The notes beneath the pieces are model-generated. The model did no database searches. It was not told where the DNA came from and saw nothing but the letters and a program-made list of their open reading frames with translations. Positions 8,796-16,948 of a stretch of 64,000 nt of DNA are shown here, in pieces (the first letter of the stretch is position 1; each line of letters begins with the position of its first letter). The stretch lies in NCBI GenBank assembly GCA_900314995.1, contig OMXK01000004.1:1-64000 (forward strand). The letters run 5' to 3'. Position numbers and translations under genes: made by a program. The stretch comes from an uncultured Prevotella sp. GTDB taxonomy: Bacteria; Bacteroidota; Bacteroidia; Bacteroidales; Bacteroidaceae.

Positions 8796-11251
8796 GCCTT
8801 ATTGCGGTTTAGCCATCGATAGACGGCAGGTTGAAGGACATAAGATAGGACAACAGCCGACAATAGGCCCACTAAAGTAGAGAAACCTACCGATTTGATA
8901 GCAGGATGTACGGCAAGAACCATACTGCTGACGGTCACTATCAGGGTGATGGCGCTAAAGAAGATCGCCGTCTTGTGGTAGCTCAGTTTCTGACTATCAT
9001 TATCAGTCAGGCCATTCATGACAAAAATGCTGTAGTCTACTCCGATACCGAAGATAAAGGTGGAGATGATGATGTTGATGAGGTTAAATCTCATGTTGAA
9101 AATCACCATTGCACCGAGTACAATCATCCAGCTCAGCAGAATAGGCATAAAGCCCAACAGGGTATGTTTGATATTGAAGTGGAAACTGATAAACAACACG
9201 AGGAAGACGAAAAGCATGGAGATCCATTGCAATACATTAAAATCTTCACTCATGTGTATCAGTGTATCTGTTGTATAATAATAGGTGTCAAGGACTAAGA
9301 GATGAGGGTCTTGAGCAATAGCATCACAAATACGGATATAATCGCTTTGACTACTTCTTATAGAGTCATTTGCACAGCGGACAGAAGTGAAACATAGATA
9401 ATTGCCACCATAGCTTTGTTCCATGAGTGTTGACTGATAGCCTTCAGGGATGAGGCCTGCGGCATAAAGAGAGTCTGCTTCATAATCGGCTCTGGCTGCC
9501 TCAAAGAAAGATTCAAAGGCTTCAGGACGCAGTCCGGCTTGTGGGGCTGTCTCAGCAATAAGGCGTTGTACCTTTGAGAGACGGTCATCTGTCCAGTATT
9601 CCTTCCAGGCCTTAATGCGCTCTTGCTGCTTACTGATAGGTACAAAAATCTGGTTGGTAGGTGTGTAGCTCTTTACAAGTCCGAGTCGCTTGAGTGAGTC
9701 TAACTTCTCGTCAAGGATACTAAAATGCTCGATGGCCTCTTCCATCGTTTTACCTTCGCTGGCAAAATATTTCTGTTTGTCACCAGTGTAGGTCTTGTCG
9801 CGGAGCAAGTTCTCCGAATATTCGGTCATCTCATCCAGATAGCCGAGATTGTGCATGTCGGCATCAAAACGCGTTCCACCGATGAGATAAGCACCAACGC
9901 AGACTGCCATGATTATGACGATTATGGCAATCAGTCCTTTCTTCCTGTCGAAAGGATAGGTGTTGATACGGTCAATGAGGGCGAAGGCATTTTTGTTGAC
10001 TTTATTTCGTTTTGCGCTCAACAGTTGGGGCAGATAAGTCAGACTGAATAAGGTCGTGCCCAGAATGGCAAAGGCAGCAAAGAGTCCAAAGTCCTGTAAA
10101 AGATCTGTTTGGATAAAGATCAGTCCTGCAAAGGAACCGATGGTGGTCAGACAGCCCAACCATACAGGTTTTACCTGGTCGCGCAATAGTTTTTTCGTGT
10201 CGCCAACGTACTTGAAGTGGGTTATGATATGGAGTGCATAACTTAATGCCACACCGAGTACGACACCGCCTATTCCTAAGGCCAAAAGCGAGAACTGCCC
10301 TTTCAGCCAGTACATCATGGCAAGGCCGAAGAGTGTTCCAAATGCCACAGGCAATAACAATAGCGGTATGGTGTCCCAGTTACGGAAACAGATAAAGAGG
10401 AATACCAATACAAGGATAAGTGCTCCAGTAATGGTGGTCGTCAGGTCGTGTTTGATCTGCGTAGAGTTATAAAAGCCGCTGGCAGGTGTGCCATGGTAGC
10501 TGATGCGTATATCAGGATGGCTCTTGGCAAAATGGTCAATCTGTTCATTCAGCATCTGGAACAATGCTGATCCTTGACCAGTATTAGTGGCAGAGAAACG
10601 TGGTGTGATAAAAGCGATACAGACCGTTGAGTCAGGTACAAAGAAATGGCCGTCGATCGTTTTGTAACTGCCTCCTCCGGCATTCAATAGGGGCATCATC
10701 TGTTTGGCTAGCACATTCCGCATACCCATGGGATCCATCTGAATCAATTCTGGGAACATCTCGCCAAATTCACCCGTCAGGTCTTCGTGGTTCTGCTTCA
10801 TCTGCGTGATGAAATGTTCACGTGTCAGTAACGAATCGAACTGTACGTAGGCAGAAGTGTCGATGTATGCCGGGAAATGCTCGCTCAGATAGTCCACACC
10901 ATCCATCATCAAGTCGTCGGGCAGGCGGTAGAAGATGTCTCCGATCGTCTGACTGACAGAGTCGCGTAGAAGTAATGAATCTACGAAATTATCGCAGATC
11001 TCCGTAAGGTTCTCTGGATTCTTTCCTTCAAACAATAAGAATGTCTTGTCCTTGATTTTCAGATCAGCAAAGGCAAGTTTGGTGGTGCCGTCTTCGTTTT
11101 TTGACGACGGCATCAGTTTATTGATGTCTTCTTCCAGATGAATCTGAGTGGCAAAGTAGCCGAAAAAGACAAACAGGGCAACCATCGACAGCCAGCAAGC
11201 TAGCCGGTGGTTGCTGAAATACTCAGAGAGCCTTACGAAGAATGATGTCAT
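8792..11251 (-). CDS. MMPL/RND-family lipid exporter
   Basis: An 819-residue inner-membrane transporter with the duplicated RND layout. A first membrane helix (about 14-36) precedes a large periplasmic loop (about 37-260), then a five- to six-helix bundle (about 265-410), a second helix near 438 with a periplasmic loop, and a final bundle (about 675-815). It resembles the predicted exporters found in aryl polyene and flexirubin clusters. It overlaps the ACP gene upstream and the oxidoreductase gene downstream by four bases each. The likely role is moving a lipid from the inner membrane to the LolA-like carrier. Confidence 0.85.
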   Translation of the reverse strand: MTSFFVRLSEYFSNHRLACWLSMVALFVFFGYFATQIHLEEDINKLMPSSKNEDGTTKLAFADLKIKDKTFLLFEGKNPENLTEICDNFVDSLLLRDSVSQTIGDIFYRLPDDLMMDGVDYLSEHFPAYIDTSAYVQFDSLLTREHFITQMKQNHEDLTGEFGEMFPELIQMDPMGMRNVLAKQMMPLLNAGGGSYKTIDGHFFVPDSTVCIAFITPRFSATNTGQGSALFQMLNEQIDHFAKSHPDIRISYHGTPASGFYNSTQIKHDLTTTITGALILVLVFLFICFRNWDTIPLLLLPVAFGTLFGLAMMYWLKGQFSLLALGIGGVVLGVALSYALHIITHFKYVGDTKKLLRDQVKPVWLGCLTTIGSFAGLIFIQTDLLQDFGLFAAFAILGTTLFSLTYLPQLLSAKRNKVNKNAFALIDRINTYPFDRKKGLIAIIVIIMAVCVGAYLIGGTRFDADMHNLGYLDEMTEYSENLLRDKTYTGDKQKYFASEGKTMEEAIEHFSILDEKLDSLKRLGLVKSYTPTNQIFVPISKQQERIKAWKEYWTDDRLSKVQRLIAETAPQAGLRPEAFESFFEAARADYEADSLYAAGLIPEGYQSTLMEQSYGGNYLCFTSVRCANDSIRSSQSDYIRICDAIAQDPHLLVLDTYYYTTDTLIHMSEDFNVLQWISMLFVFLVLFISFHFNIKHTLLGFMPILLSWMIVLGAMVIFNMRFNLINIIISTFIFGIGVDYSIFVMNGLTDNDSQKLSYHKTAIFFSAITLIVTVSSMVLAVHPAIKSVGFSTLVGLLSAVVLSYVLQPAVYRWLNRNKA

Positions 11252-11493
11252 TTCTCCAGATGCTGCTCAATATAATCGTACAGGTCGTTGAAGGTCTTCA
11301 TCTTCGGCAGGTCTTCTGAGGGGATGGTGATCTTATAAGTGTACTGTACAAGGGCAACCAGGTCTACGAGGTTAATGCTGTCAAGCTGAAGCACTTCCTT
11401 CATAGAAGCATCAGGTGCAAACTCACTCTGTTCGATTTCGAACTCTTCTTCCAGCAGGCCATTTACCTGCTCAATGATTTCATTACGTGTCAT
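11248..11493 (-). CDS. Dedicated acyl carrier protein
   Basis: 81 residues, acidic and helical, with the phosphopantetheine attachment serine at position 39 in LQLDSINLVDL, the DSL-type motif of acyl carrier proteins. It lies 9 bases after the ketosynthase and overlaps the exporter gene by four bases. It is not next to fabF or fabD of primary fatty acid synthesis. I read it as a private carrier feeding the ketosynthase and the GNAT acyltransferase of this operon. Confidence 0.9.
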   Translation of the reverse strand: MTRNEIIEQVNGLLEEEFEIEQSEFAPDASMKEVLQLDSINLVDLVALVQYTYKITIPSEDLPKMKTFNDLYDYIEQHLEK

Positions 11494-11502
11494 AACTTTA
11501 CT

Positions 11503-12723
11503 TTATAAATTTTTGATAATTAATGTCGAATTAGTGCCGCCGAAGCCGAAAGAGTTGCTGAGGAACATGTCGAAATGTGTCTCCTTCGTTTCGGGAATGA
11601 CGTTGATGCAGGCGGTCTCCTCATCGGGATTCTCGAAGTTGAGCGATCCTGCGATAAAGTCGTTTTTCATCATCAGCAACGAATAGATGAGTTCCGAAGC
11701 ACCTGCCATCCACATCTCATGGCCTGTTTGGCTCTTTGTAGAGGTTACAGGTACGCGGTAATCGCCGAAAATCTGGGCAATGGCAAGTGCCTCACGGCCA
11801 TCACCAGCCTTGGTAGAAGTGGCATGAGCGTTCACATAGCCGATATCGCGTGGATTGATACCACCATTCTTAAGACTGAGTTCCAAAGAGCGGGCAGGGC
11901 CTGCAACATTTGGGGTTGAGATATGGTCGCCGTTGCCTGAGAATCCCCATCCGACGATCTCTGCCAAGATAGGCGCACCGCGTTTTACAGCGTGTTCATA
12001 ACTCTCAATAATAATTGTGGCGGAACCACCACCTGGAATTAATCCATTACGGTCTCTGTCGAAGGGACGACTTGCCTTCGTGGGCTCATCTTCACGATTG
12101 GAAAAGGCCATAAGTCCGTCGAAGGAAGCGACGCTGAACATATTGGCTTCTTGTGCTCCACCACAAACGATACAGTCCTGTAGGCCGTTCTTGATGAGGA
12201 GATATCCCAGACCCACAGAGTGGGAGCCCGAAGCGCAGGCTGCAGATGCAGTCAGGTTAATGCCTTTCAGATGAAACAGAGTGGCCAGGTTCATGGTCAC
12301 TGTTGAGTTCATAGACTGGAAAATCGCCCCGCTTCCACAAGCGGCTGTAGAACCAGCCTGACGGAACTTGTCCAAAGCACGCATGGTAGCTTCTGCTACA
12401 GAGTCATTGCCGAAAATGACACCCACTTCGTTCTTATCCAGGAAGTCCTGGTCAAGATGCGCATGTTCCAAGGCCTGAAGTGTCGTCATATAAGCATATT
12501 CTGCTTCTTCAGGCATTAACTTACGCAAGTCACGATTGATGTATGGCTTAAGATTGGCTTTGGGTACATCAGCACACAAGGCAGAACGAAAACCTGCGTC
12601 TTTGCGTTCTTGACTGAAAATAATGCCACTTTTCCCGGAATACAGCGACTGGCGTACTTCGTCGAGTGTCGTTCCTAAGCACGACCATATTCCCAGTCCT
12701 GTTATTACTACTCTTCTTTCCAT
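11503..12723 (-). CDS. Beta-ketoacyl-ACP synthase (FabF-like)
   Basis: 406 residues with the complete Cys-His-His triad: Cys163 in SAACASGSHSVG, His300 in VNAHATSTKAGD and His335 in KSQTGHEMWMAGA. It would condense malonyl-ACP with an acyl primer. Length and motifs fit a FabF/KAS-II type condensing enzyme rather than KAS-III. The usual partners for chain reduction (ketoreductase, dehydratase) are not in the operon. It would have to borrow them from primary metabolism or carry out a single extension. Confidence 0.9.
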   Translation of the reverse strand: MERRVVITGLGIWSCLGTTLDEVRQSLYSGKSGIIFSQERKDAGFRSALCADVPKANLKPYINRDLRKLMPEEAEYAYMTTLQALEHAHLDQDFLDKNEVGVIFGNDSVAEATMRALDKFRQAGSTAACGSGAIFQSMNSTVTMNLATLFHLKGINLTASAACASGSHSVGLGYLLIKNGLQDCIVCGGAQEANMFSVASFDGLMAFSNREDEPTKASRPFDRDRNGLIPGGGSATIIIESYEHAVKRGAPILAEIVGWGFSGNGDHISTPNVAGPARSLELSLKNGGINPRDIGYVNAHATSTKAGDGREALAIAQIFGDYRVPVTSTKSQTGHEMWMAGASELIYSLLMMKNDFIAGSLNFENPDEETACINVIPETKETHFDMFLSNSFGFGGTNSTLIIKNL

Positions 12724-12743
12724 TTTCTTTATTTGTTATGTAA

Positions 12744-13880
12744 TTACAATTTCTTAATGTAGCAGCGACGCCGTTTGACGAATGCCGGCTTTAACGGTTT
12801 CCACTGCGTCAGTTCTCGTACATTATCCTCTAGCTGAGGCCCCGTCTCTGCCCAGAGGATGCCATATTTATTATAAATAGGTATAAGGTTGTCAAAGAAC
12901 ATCGCATTGACACCTAATCCTTGATAGTCAGGACGAACGGCGATCAATAGCATCTCTGCACTTTCCTCGTGCTTCCATTTCAAAGAACGGAGCAGATAAT
13001 ACCACCCGAAAGGAAACAGGCGGCCTCGAGACAACTGCAGGGCTTTGACCAAACTTCCCATTGTTACGGCAACACCAACGACTTCTTCCTTGTCGTTTTC
13101 AATAATTGGTATCATCCGTTTGTCGATTAGCCTCAGGTACTTGTTGAGGAAGTTGTCCACCTGTTTAGGTGAAAGCTCCGAGAAACCGAAGATAGGAGCG
13201 TATGCCTGATTGAGTAAGGCGAAAACCTTTTGTCCATATTCACCTAATAACTCTTTCATGGAACATTTCCTGACACGCAGGCCGATATTCTCTCTGGCGT
13301 ATTGTGCCACCCTCGCATATCTGGGAGGCACTTCCTTGGGGATATTAATGCGTACTTGTAACCAGTCCACCTCTTTGGCAAAGCCTAATGCTTCCATGTG
13401 GCGAGGATAATATGGGGGGTTATAGATGGCGGTCATCGAACCCGTCAAATCGAAATCCTCTACAAGCATACCTTCCTTATCAAAGTCGGTCACGCCGAGA
13501 GGACCGTGAATATTTTCCATTCCCAAAGACTTTCCCCATTTTTCTACGGTTTCGAGGAGAGCCCGAGATACATTGAGGTCGTCGATGAACTCTATCATGG
13601 AGAAACGCACGTTGTTCGTCTTCCACTTTTTATTAGCCTTATGGTTTACGATGCCTACAATACGGCCTACGACCTGATTGTTCTGATAGGCAACAAATGG
13701 CTGGATGTCTGAAAATTCCAGTCCGGGATTCGTCTTGATGGAAAAAAGTCCACGGACATCATTCTCAAACTCTGGAACATATTGAGGATAATCGCGATAG
13801 ATATCATCTACCACGTGGATGAAGTCATCCATCTCTCTTTGAGAGGTTACTTTGACAATCTTTACTTCATTCATCATCAT
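12744..13880 (-). CDS. YghO-like GNAT acyltransferase (possible bacterial ceramide synthase-type)
   Basis: 378 residues made of two GNAT-like halves. Conserved features include the opening IYRDYPQYVP, VVGRIVGIVNH, NIHGPLGVTDFDKEG, YNPPYYPRHMEALGF and a C-terminal acetyl-CoA-type loop VRPDYQGLGVN. This pattern is that of the YghO-like family; as I recall it, bacterial ceramide synthase bCerS of Caulobacter belongs to the same group. No serine palmitoyltransferase gene is in the window. Three Met codons in a row open the gene, and the first overlaps the regulator's stop (TAATG). I infer an N-acyltransferase working with the ACP two genes downstream. The exact amine acceptor is unknown. Confidence 0.7.
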   Translation of the reverse strand: MMMNEVKIVKVTSQREMDDFIHVVDDIYRDYPQYVPEFENDVRGLFSIKTNPGLEFSDIQPFVAYQNNQVVGRIVGIVNHKANKKWKTNNVRFSMIEFIDDLNVSRALLETVEKWGKSLGMENIHGPLGVTDFDKEGMLVEDFDLTGSMTAIYNPPYYPRHMEALGFAKEVDWLQVRINIPKEVPPRYARVAQYARENIGLRVRKCSMKELLGEYGQKVFALLNQAYAPIFGFSELSPKQVDNFLNKYLRLIDKRMIPIIENDKEEVVGVAVTMGSLVKALQLSRGRLFPFGWYYLLRSLKWKHEESAEMLLIAVRPDYQGLGVNAMFFDNLIPIYNKYGILWAETGPQLEDNVRELTQWKPLKPAFVKRRRCYIKKL

Positions 13881-14776
13881 TATATCCTTTTATGTTCTAT
13901 CCGATATTCCATAGGTGTCACTCCTGCCTGCTCCCGGAAATACTGTCCGAAGAAAGAGGGATTAGGAAAGCCCAGACGATTCGAGATCTCTTTTACGCTT
14001 AAATCAGTATCTTTCAGTAGAGAATAACAGTCTTGCATCGCATTCTCTGTGATCCAGCGCATGGGGTTTTTTCCACTTACTTTCTTGCAGATAGATGAGA
14101 GATACTTGGGAGAAATGTTCATTTTGTCAGCATAGTACGATACGCGTTGGCGTTTCTGATTCTGCTGGGATAGCAGTTGGAGGAACTCGTTGAAGACCTC
14201 TTTGTCATGCGTCGTTGAGGCATCATTCAGACTGGTCATGTCATCGTGCTGCATCAGTTCTTCACAAATCATCAACAGCATCATCCGCAGGAATGAAGAG
14301 AGGATCTCGCGAAAGAGAACAGGCAGAGGCCCCGTCTTGAAAATAGTCCGTGCATAGCTCTCCATCGCTTCTACCCATCCGGCTTCCTCAACAACGTATA
14401 TTTCCTTCATATACATCGCTTTATTCCAAATGCTCAACTGGTTGCCAAGCGCAGATTTCAGCGTCTTGTCCGAAATCAACAGGACACTGGCATTTACGTC
14501 TGTACTGATCATCAGCGGTTGTACTAGTTTTCCCGCAGGAATCAGTAACATTTGCCCAGGTCGTATTTTAACCTGTTGATTACCACCGATTTCTACCAGA
14601 ATGCGGCCTCCCTGACAATGGATAATGGTATTATACCCTTTCCTCATTGCCGATAGATTCGTGATCTTCCGCAAATCATGCAGAAACATCACGTCGCCGT
14701 CTAATGCTTCATTAATTTTTGGCCCTCTATTTTGCTCTATATAGCTGTCGTTTAACCCTCTGCTGGTTTCTATCAT
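13880..14776 (-). CDS. AraC-family transcriptional regulator, first gene of the lipid operon
   Basis: 298 residues with an N-terminal cupin-like sensing domain (about 40-140, including IHCQGGRILVEIGG) and a C-terminal double helix-turn-helix (about 200-295; YADKMNISPKYLSSICKK and the signature ending FGQYFREQAGVTPMEYR). It is the promoter-proximal gene of the 12-gene run and shares one base with the next gene, so it is probably cotranscribed and autoregulatory. The ligand is unknown. Confidence 0.9.
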   Translation of the reverse strand: MIETSRGLNDSYIEQNRGPKINEALDGDVMFLHDLRKITNLSAMRKGYNTIIHCQGGRILVEIGGNQQVKIRPGQMLLIPAGKLVQPLMISTDVNASVLLISDKTLKSALGNQLSIWNKAMYMKEIYVVEEAGWVEAMESYARTIFKTGPLPVLFREILSSFLRMMLLMICEELMQHDDMTSLNDASTTHDKEVFNEFLQLLSQQNQKRQRVSYYADKMNISPKYLSSICKKVSGKNPMRWITENAMQDCYSLLKDTDLSVKEISNRLGFPNPSFFGQYFREQAGVTPMEYRIEHKRI

Positions 14777-14801
14777 ATATATGAATTACTTTTTTCGGGT
14801 G

Positions 14802-14809
14802 CAAAAGTA
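14802..14809 (-). promoter_or_regulatory. -7 promoter box of the 12-gene lipid operon
   Basis: TACTTTTG on the minus strand, 25 bases before the regulator's ATG, matches TAnnTTTG. No clear TTTG lies at the expected -33 distance, as expected if the AraC-type protein activates the promoter. No good hairpin was seen between here and the end of ybeY. Confidence 0.5.
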
Positions 14810-14901
14810 GACATTTTTTTGAAATAATAGACGTTCTTTTTTTCGCATAAGATATTCATTTTGTTTTATTGATGAAAAAAAGGGGCAATTATTGATATAA
14901 A

Positions 14902-15312
14902 TTATCTCATTGCCAGCGCCTTTTCTTCTGCAGCCTCCATAATTTCGCGTTCTCCTGGCCCTTTGTCATTGATACCACAAAGATGGAGAATTCCATGAAT
15001 GATGACACGGTGAAGTTCTTCATCATATGGGCGACTGAATTTGTCGGCATTAGTGAAGACGGTGTCGAGAGAGATGACAAGATCACCATTAAGAACTTTG
15101 CCTTCTGAATAATCGAAGGTGATGATGTCGGTGTAATAGTCGTGGCCGAGATATTCGTTATTGACTTCCAGTATTTTTTCGTCATTAACAAACATATAGC
15201 CTATTTCGCCAACTTTTTTGCCATAGGATTCAGCTACTTTATGAATCCAGTTGGATGTCTCACGTTTCTTGATATTGGGGAATTTCACCCCGTCAGTGTT
15301 ATATGTTATCAT
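14902..15312 (-). CDS. ybeY: Endoribonuclease YbeY (rRNA maturation factor)
   Basis: 136 residues of the UPF0054/YbeY family, a metal-dependent RNase for 16S rRNA 3' maturation and ribosome quality control. The zinc motif reads HGILHLCGINDKG (106-118): His106 and His110 are present, but the third ligand position holds Asp116 instead of the usual His. I believe this variant is common in Bacteroidetes. The gene begins two bases after coaD ends and is last of a ruvB-coaD-ybeY run. Confidence 0.9.
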   Translation of the reverse strand: MITYNTDGVKFPNIKKRETSNWIHKVAESYGKKVGEIGYMFVNDEKILEVNNEYLGHDYYTDIITFDYSEGKVLNGDLVISLDTVFTNADKFSRPYDEELHRVIIHGILHLCGINDKGPGEREIMEAAEEKALAMR

Positions 15313-15314
15313 GA

Positions 15315-15788
15315 TTATTTCTTTTTACCTTTTGCTGTTGGGATATATTCGCTTACGTCAACTCCAAAGTGCGACAATTCTCGTAGCGCACTTGATGAGA
15401 TGCTGGCTAATTCTGGTTCCGTGTAGAGTAAGATAGTCTCGATACCGCCTAACTTACGATTAAAATCGGCTTGCCATTGTTCGTATTCGAAATCACTGGT
15501 GTTGCGCACCCCCTTGACGATAAACTGGGCATTCTCTGCTTTTGCGAAATCCATCGCCAGACCATGAAATGTCTTTACTTCAATACGACTTTCGTCAGCA
15601 TATAGATCCAGAATTGCCTGCATGCGCTCTTCAGCAGGGCGCATGTTGGGCTTGTGTACATTGTCGCCTACCACACCGATAACAAGACGGTCGAATAATG
15701 GCAGTGCACGGCGCACAATAGAATCGTGGCCGATGGTAAAAGGATCGAAACTCCCAACGATAATACCTGTTCTTAACTGTTCACTCAT
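15315..15788 (-). CDS. coaD: Phosphopantetheine adenylyltransferase
   Basis: 157 residues. It catalyses the fourth step of coenzyme A synthesis, transfer of AMP from ATP to 4'-phosphopantetheine. The nucleotidyl-transfer motif GSFDPFTIGH (12-21) and the ISSSALRE motif near residue 130 are both present. Length is normal for bacterial CoaD. It lies 15 bases after ruvB and just before ybeY, probably cotranscribed. Confidence 0.95.
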   Translation of the reverse strand: MSEQLRTGIIVGSFDPFTIGHDSIVRRALPLFDRLVIGVVGDNVHKPNMRPAEERMQAILDLYADESRIEVKTFHGLAMDFAKAENAQFIVKGVRNTSDFEYEQWQADFNRKLGGIETILLYTEPELASISSSALRELSHFGVDVSEYIPTAKGKKK

Positions 15789-15803
15789 ATTGCCAAATAG
15801 TCA

Positions 15804-16841
15804 CTAGTCAAAAAGATTGGGTTCCATAATGTTGCCACTATAGGGATTGCGCCCGAAATGCTTGTATGCCAGTTCGGTTACCATACGACCACGGGGGGTA
15901 CGCTTGATGAAACCTTCCATAATCAAGAAGGGTTCGTAAACTTCCTCTACGGTACCGGCATCCTCACCGATGGCAGTGGCAATGGTCGTAATGCCGACGG
16001 GGCCTCCTTTAAACTTATCGATGATGGTGAGCAGGATCTTGTTGTCGATCTCGTCAAGACCATACTGGTCGATATTGAGAGCCGTCAAGGCTATTTTTGT
16101 AATCTTGGTATCGATCTTGCCGTTGCCCTTTACCTGGGCAAAATCCCGTACACGGCGTAACAGGGCGTTGGCAATACGAGGCGTTCCTCGGCTGCGGCCT
16201 GCAATCTCCAAAGCCGCGTCTTCAGTGATAGGTACACCTAGGATACTGGCGGAACGCTCGATAATGGCCTGTAAGGTCTCTGGCTCATAATACTCCAAGT
16301 GCATATTGATGCCAAAACGTGCACGGAGTGGAGCTGTCAACAGACCGCTGCGGGTGGTGGCACCTACCAGCGTGAATGGATTGAGGTCTATCTGTATGCT
16401 GCGGGCGGAAGGTCCCTTATCAATCATAATGTCGATGCGATAATCTTCCATGGCGGAATAGAGGTATTCCTCCACGACGGGCGAGAGACGATGGATTTCA
16501 TCGATGAAGAGCACGTCGTTCTTCTCCAGTGAGGTCAGGATACCTGCCAGATCCCCGGGTTTGTCGAGCACAGGACCGGAAGTGATCTTAAAACCGACGC
16601 CTAATTCGTTGGCAATAATGTTCGAGAGTGTCGTTTTGCCAAGGCCGGGAGGACCGTGTAGCAGGGTATGGTCAAGGGGTTCGCCACGATATTTGGCAGC
16701 CTCGACAAACACTTCCAGATTCTCAACGATCTTTTTCTGACCGCTGAAATCGGAAAAGCTCAAGGGGCGCAAGGCATTCTCAAAGTCTTTCTCACCTTGG
16801 GAGAAACGCTCCTCATGTATGTCAAAATCATCGTCCATCAT
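15804..16841 (-). CDS. ruvB: Holliday junction branch migration helicase RuvB
   Basis: 345 residues. This is the hexameric AAA+ motor that drives branch migration with RuvA. Walker A is GPPGLGKTT (63-71), Walker B is LFIDEIH (111-117), sensor 1 is GATTR (160-164), and the C-terminal winged-helix region ends in the usual RTPRGR stretch. Length is typical. It heads the ruvB-coaD-ybeY run; ruvA and ruvC are not nearby. Confidence 0.97.
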   Translation of the reverse strand: MMDDDFDIHEERFSQGEKDFENALRPLSFSDFSGQKKIVENLEVFVEAAKYRGEPLDHTLLHGPPGLGKTTLSNIIANELGVGFKITSGPVLDKPGDLAGILTSLEKNDVLFIDEIHRLSPVVEEYLYSAMEDYRIDIMIDKGPSARSIQIDLNPFTLVGATTRSGLLTAPLRARFGINMHLEYYEPETLQAIIERSASILGVPITEDAALEIAGRSRGTPRIANALLRRVRDFAQVKGNGKIDTKITKIALTALNIDQYGLDEIDNKILLTIIDKFKGGPVGITTIATAIGEDAGTVEEVYEPFLIMEGFIKRTPRGRMVTELAYKHFGRNPYSGNIMEPNLFD

Positions 16842-16864
16842 ATTCTTTTTTTCGCTATCGGATG

Positions 16865-16872
16865 CAAAAGTA
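16865..16872 (-). promoter_or_regulatory. -7 promoter box of ruvB
   Basis: TACTTTTG on the minus strand, 23 bases before the ruvB ATG. No TTTG at the expected -33 spacing was found. Confidence 0.5.
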
Positions 16873-16893
16873 CGAAATTAATTTGTAATATTC

Positions 16894-16944
16894 GTCTGCT
16901 GAATCGAAAAACTGTACTGACTTGCTCAAGATATTGCAGCAGAC
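16894..16944 (-). repeat. Inverted repeat between the DUF2207 gene and ruvB
   Basis: Perfect 8-base arms GTCTGCTG (16894-16901) and CAGCAGAC (16937-16944) with a 35-base interior that contains a smaller CTTG/CAAG stem. It begins just past the DUF2207 stop. The long loop makes it a poor intrinsic terminator, and no strong T-tract follows. Confidence 0.3.
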
Positions 16945-16948
16945 AAGT

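Noticed and set aside
310-14776. Aryl polyene or flexirubin (dialkylresorcinol) pigment cluster
   Set aside because: Ketosynthase, ACP, MMPL and LolA-like genes recall these, but the aromatic starter enzymes, dehydratases, ketoreductases, DarA/DarB and multiple ketosynthases are missing.
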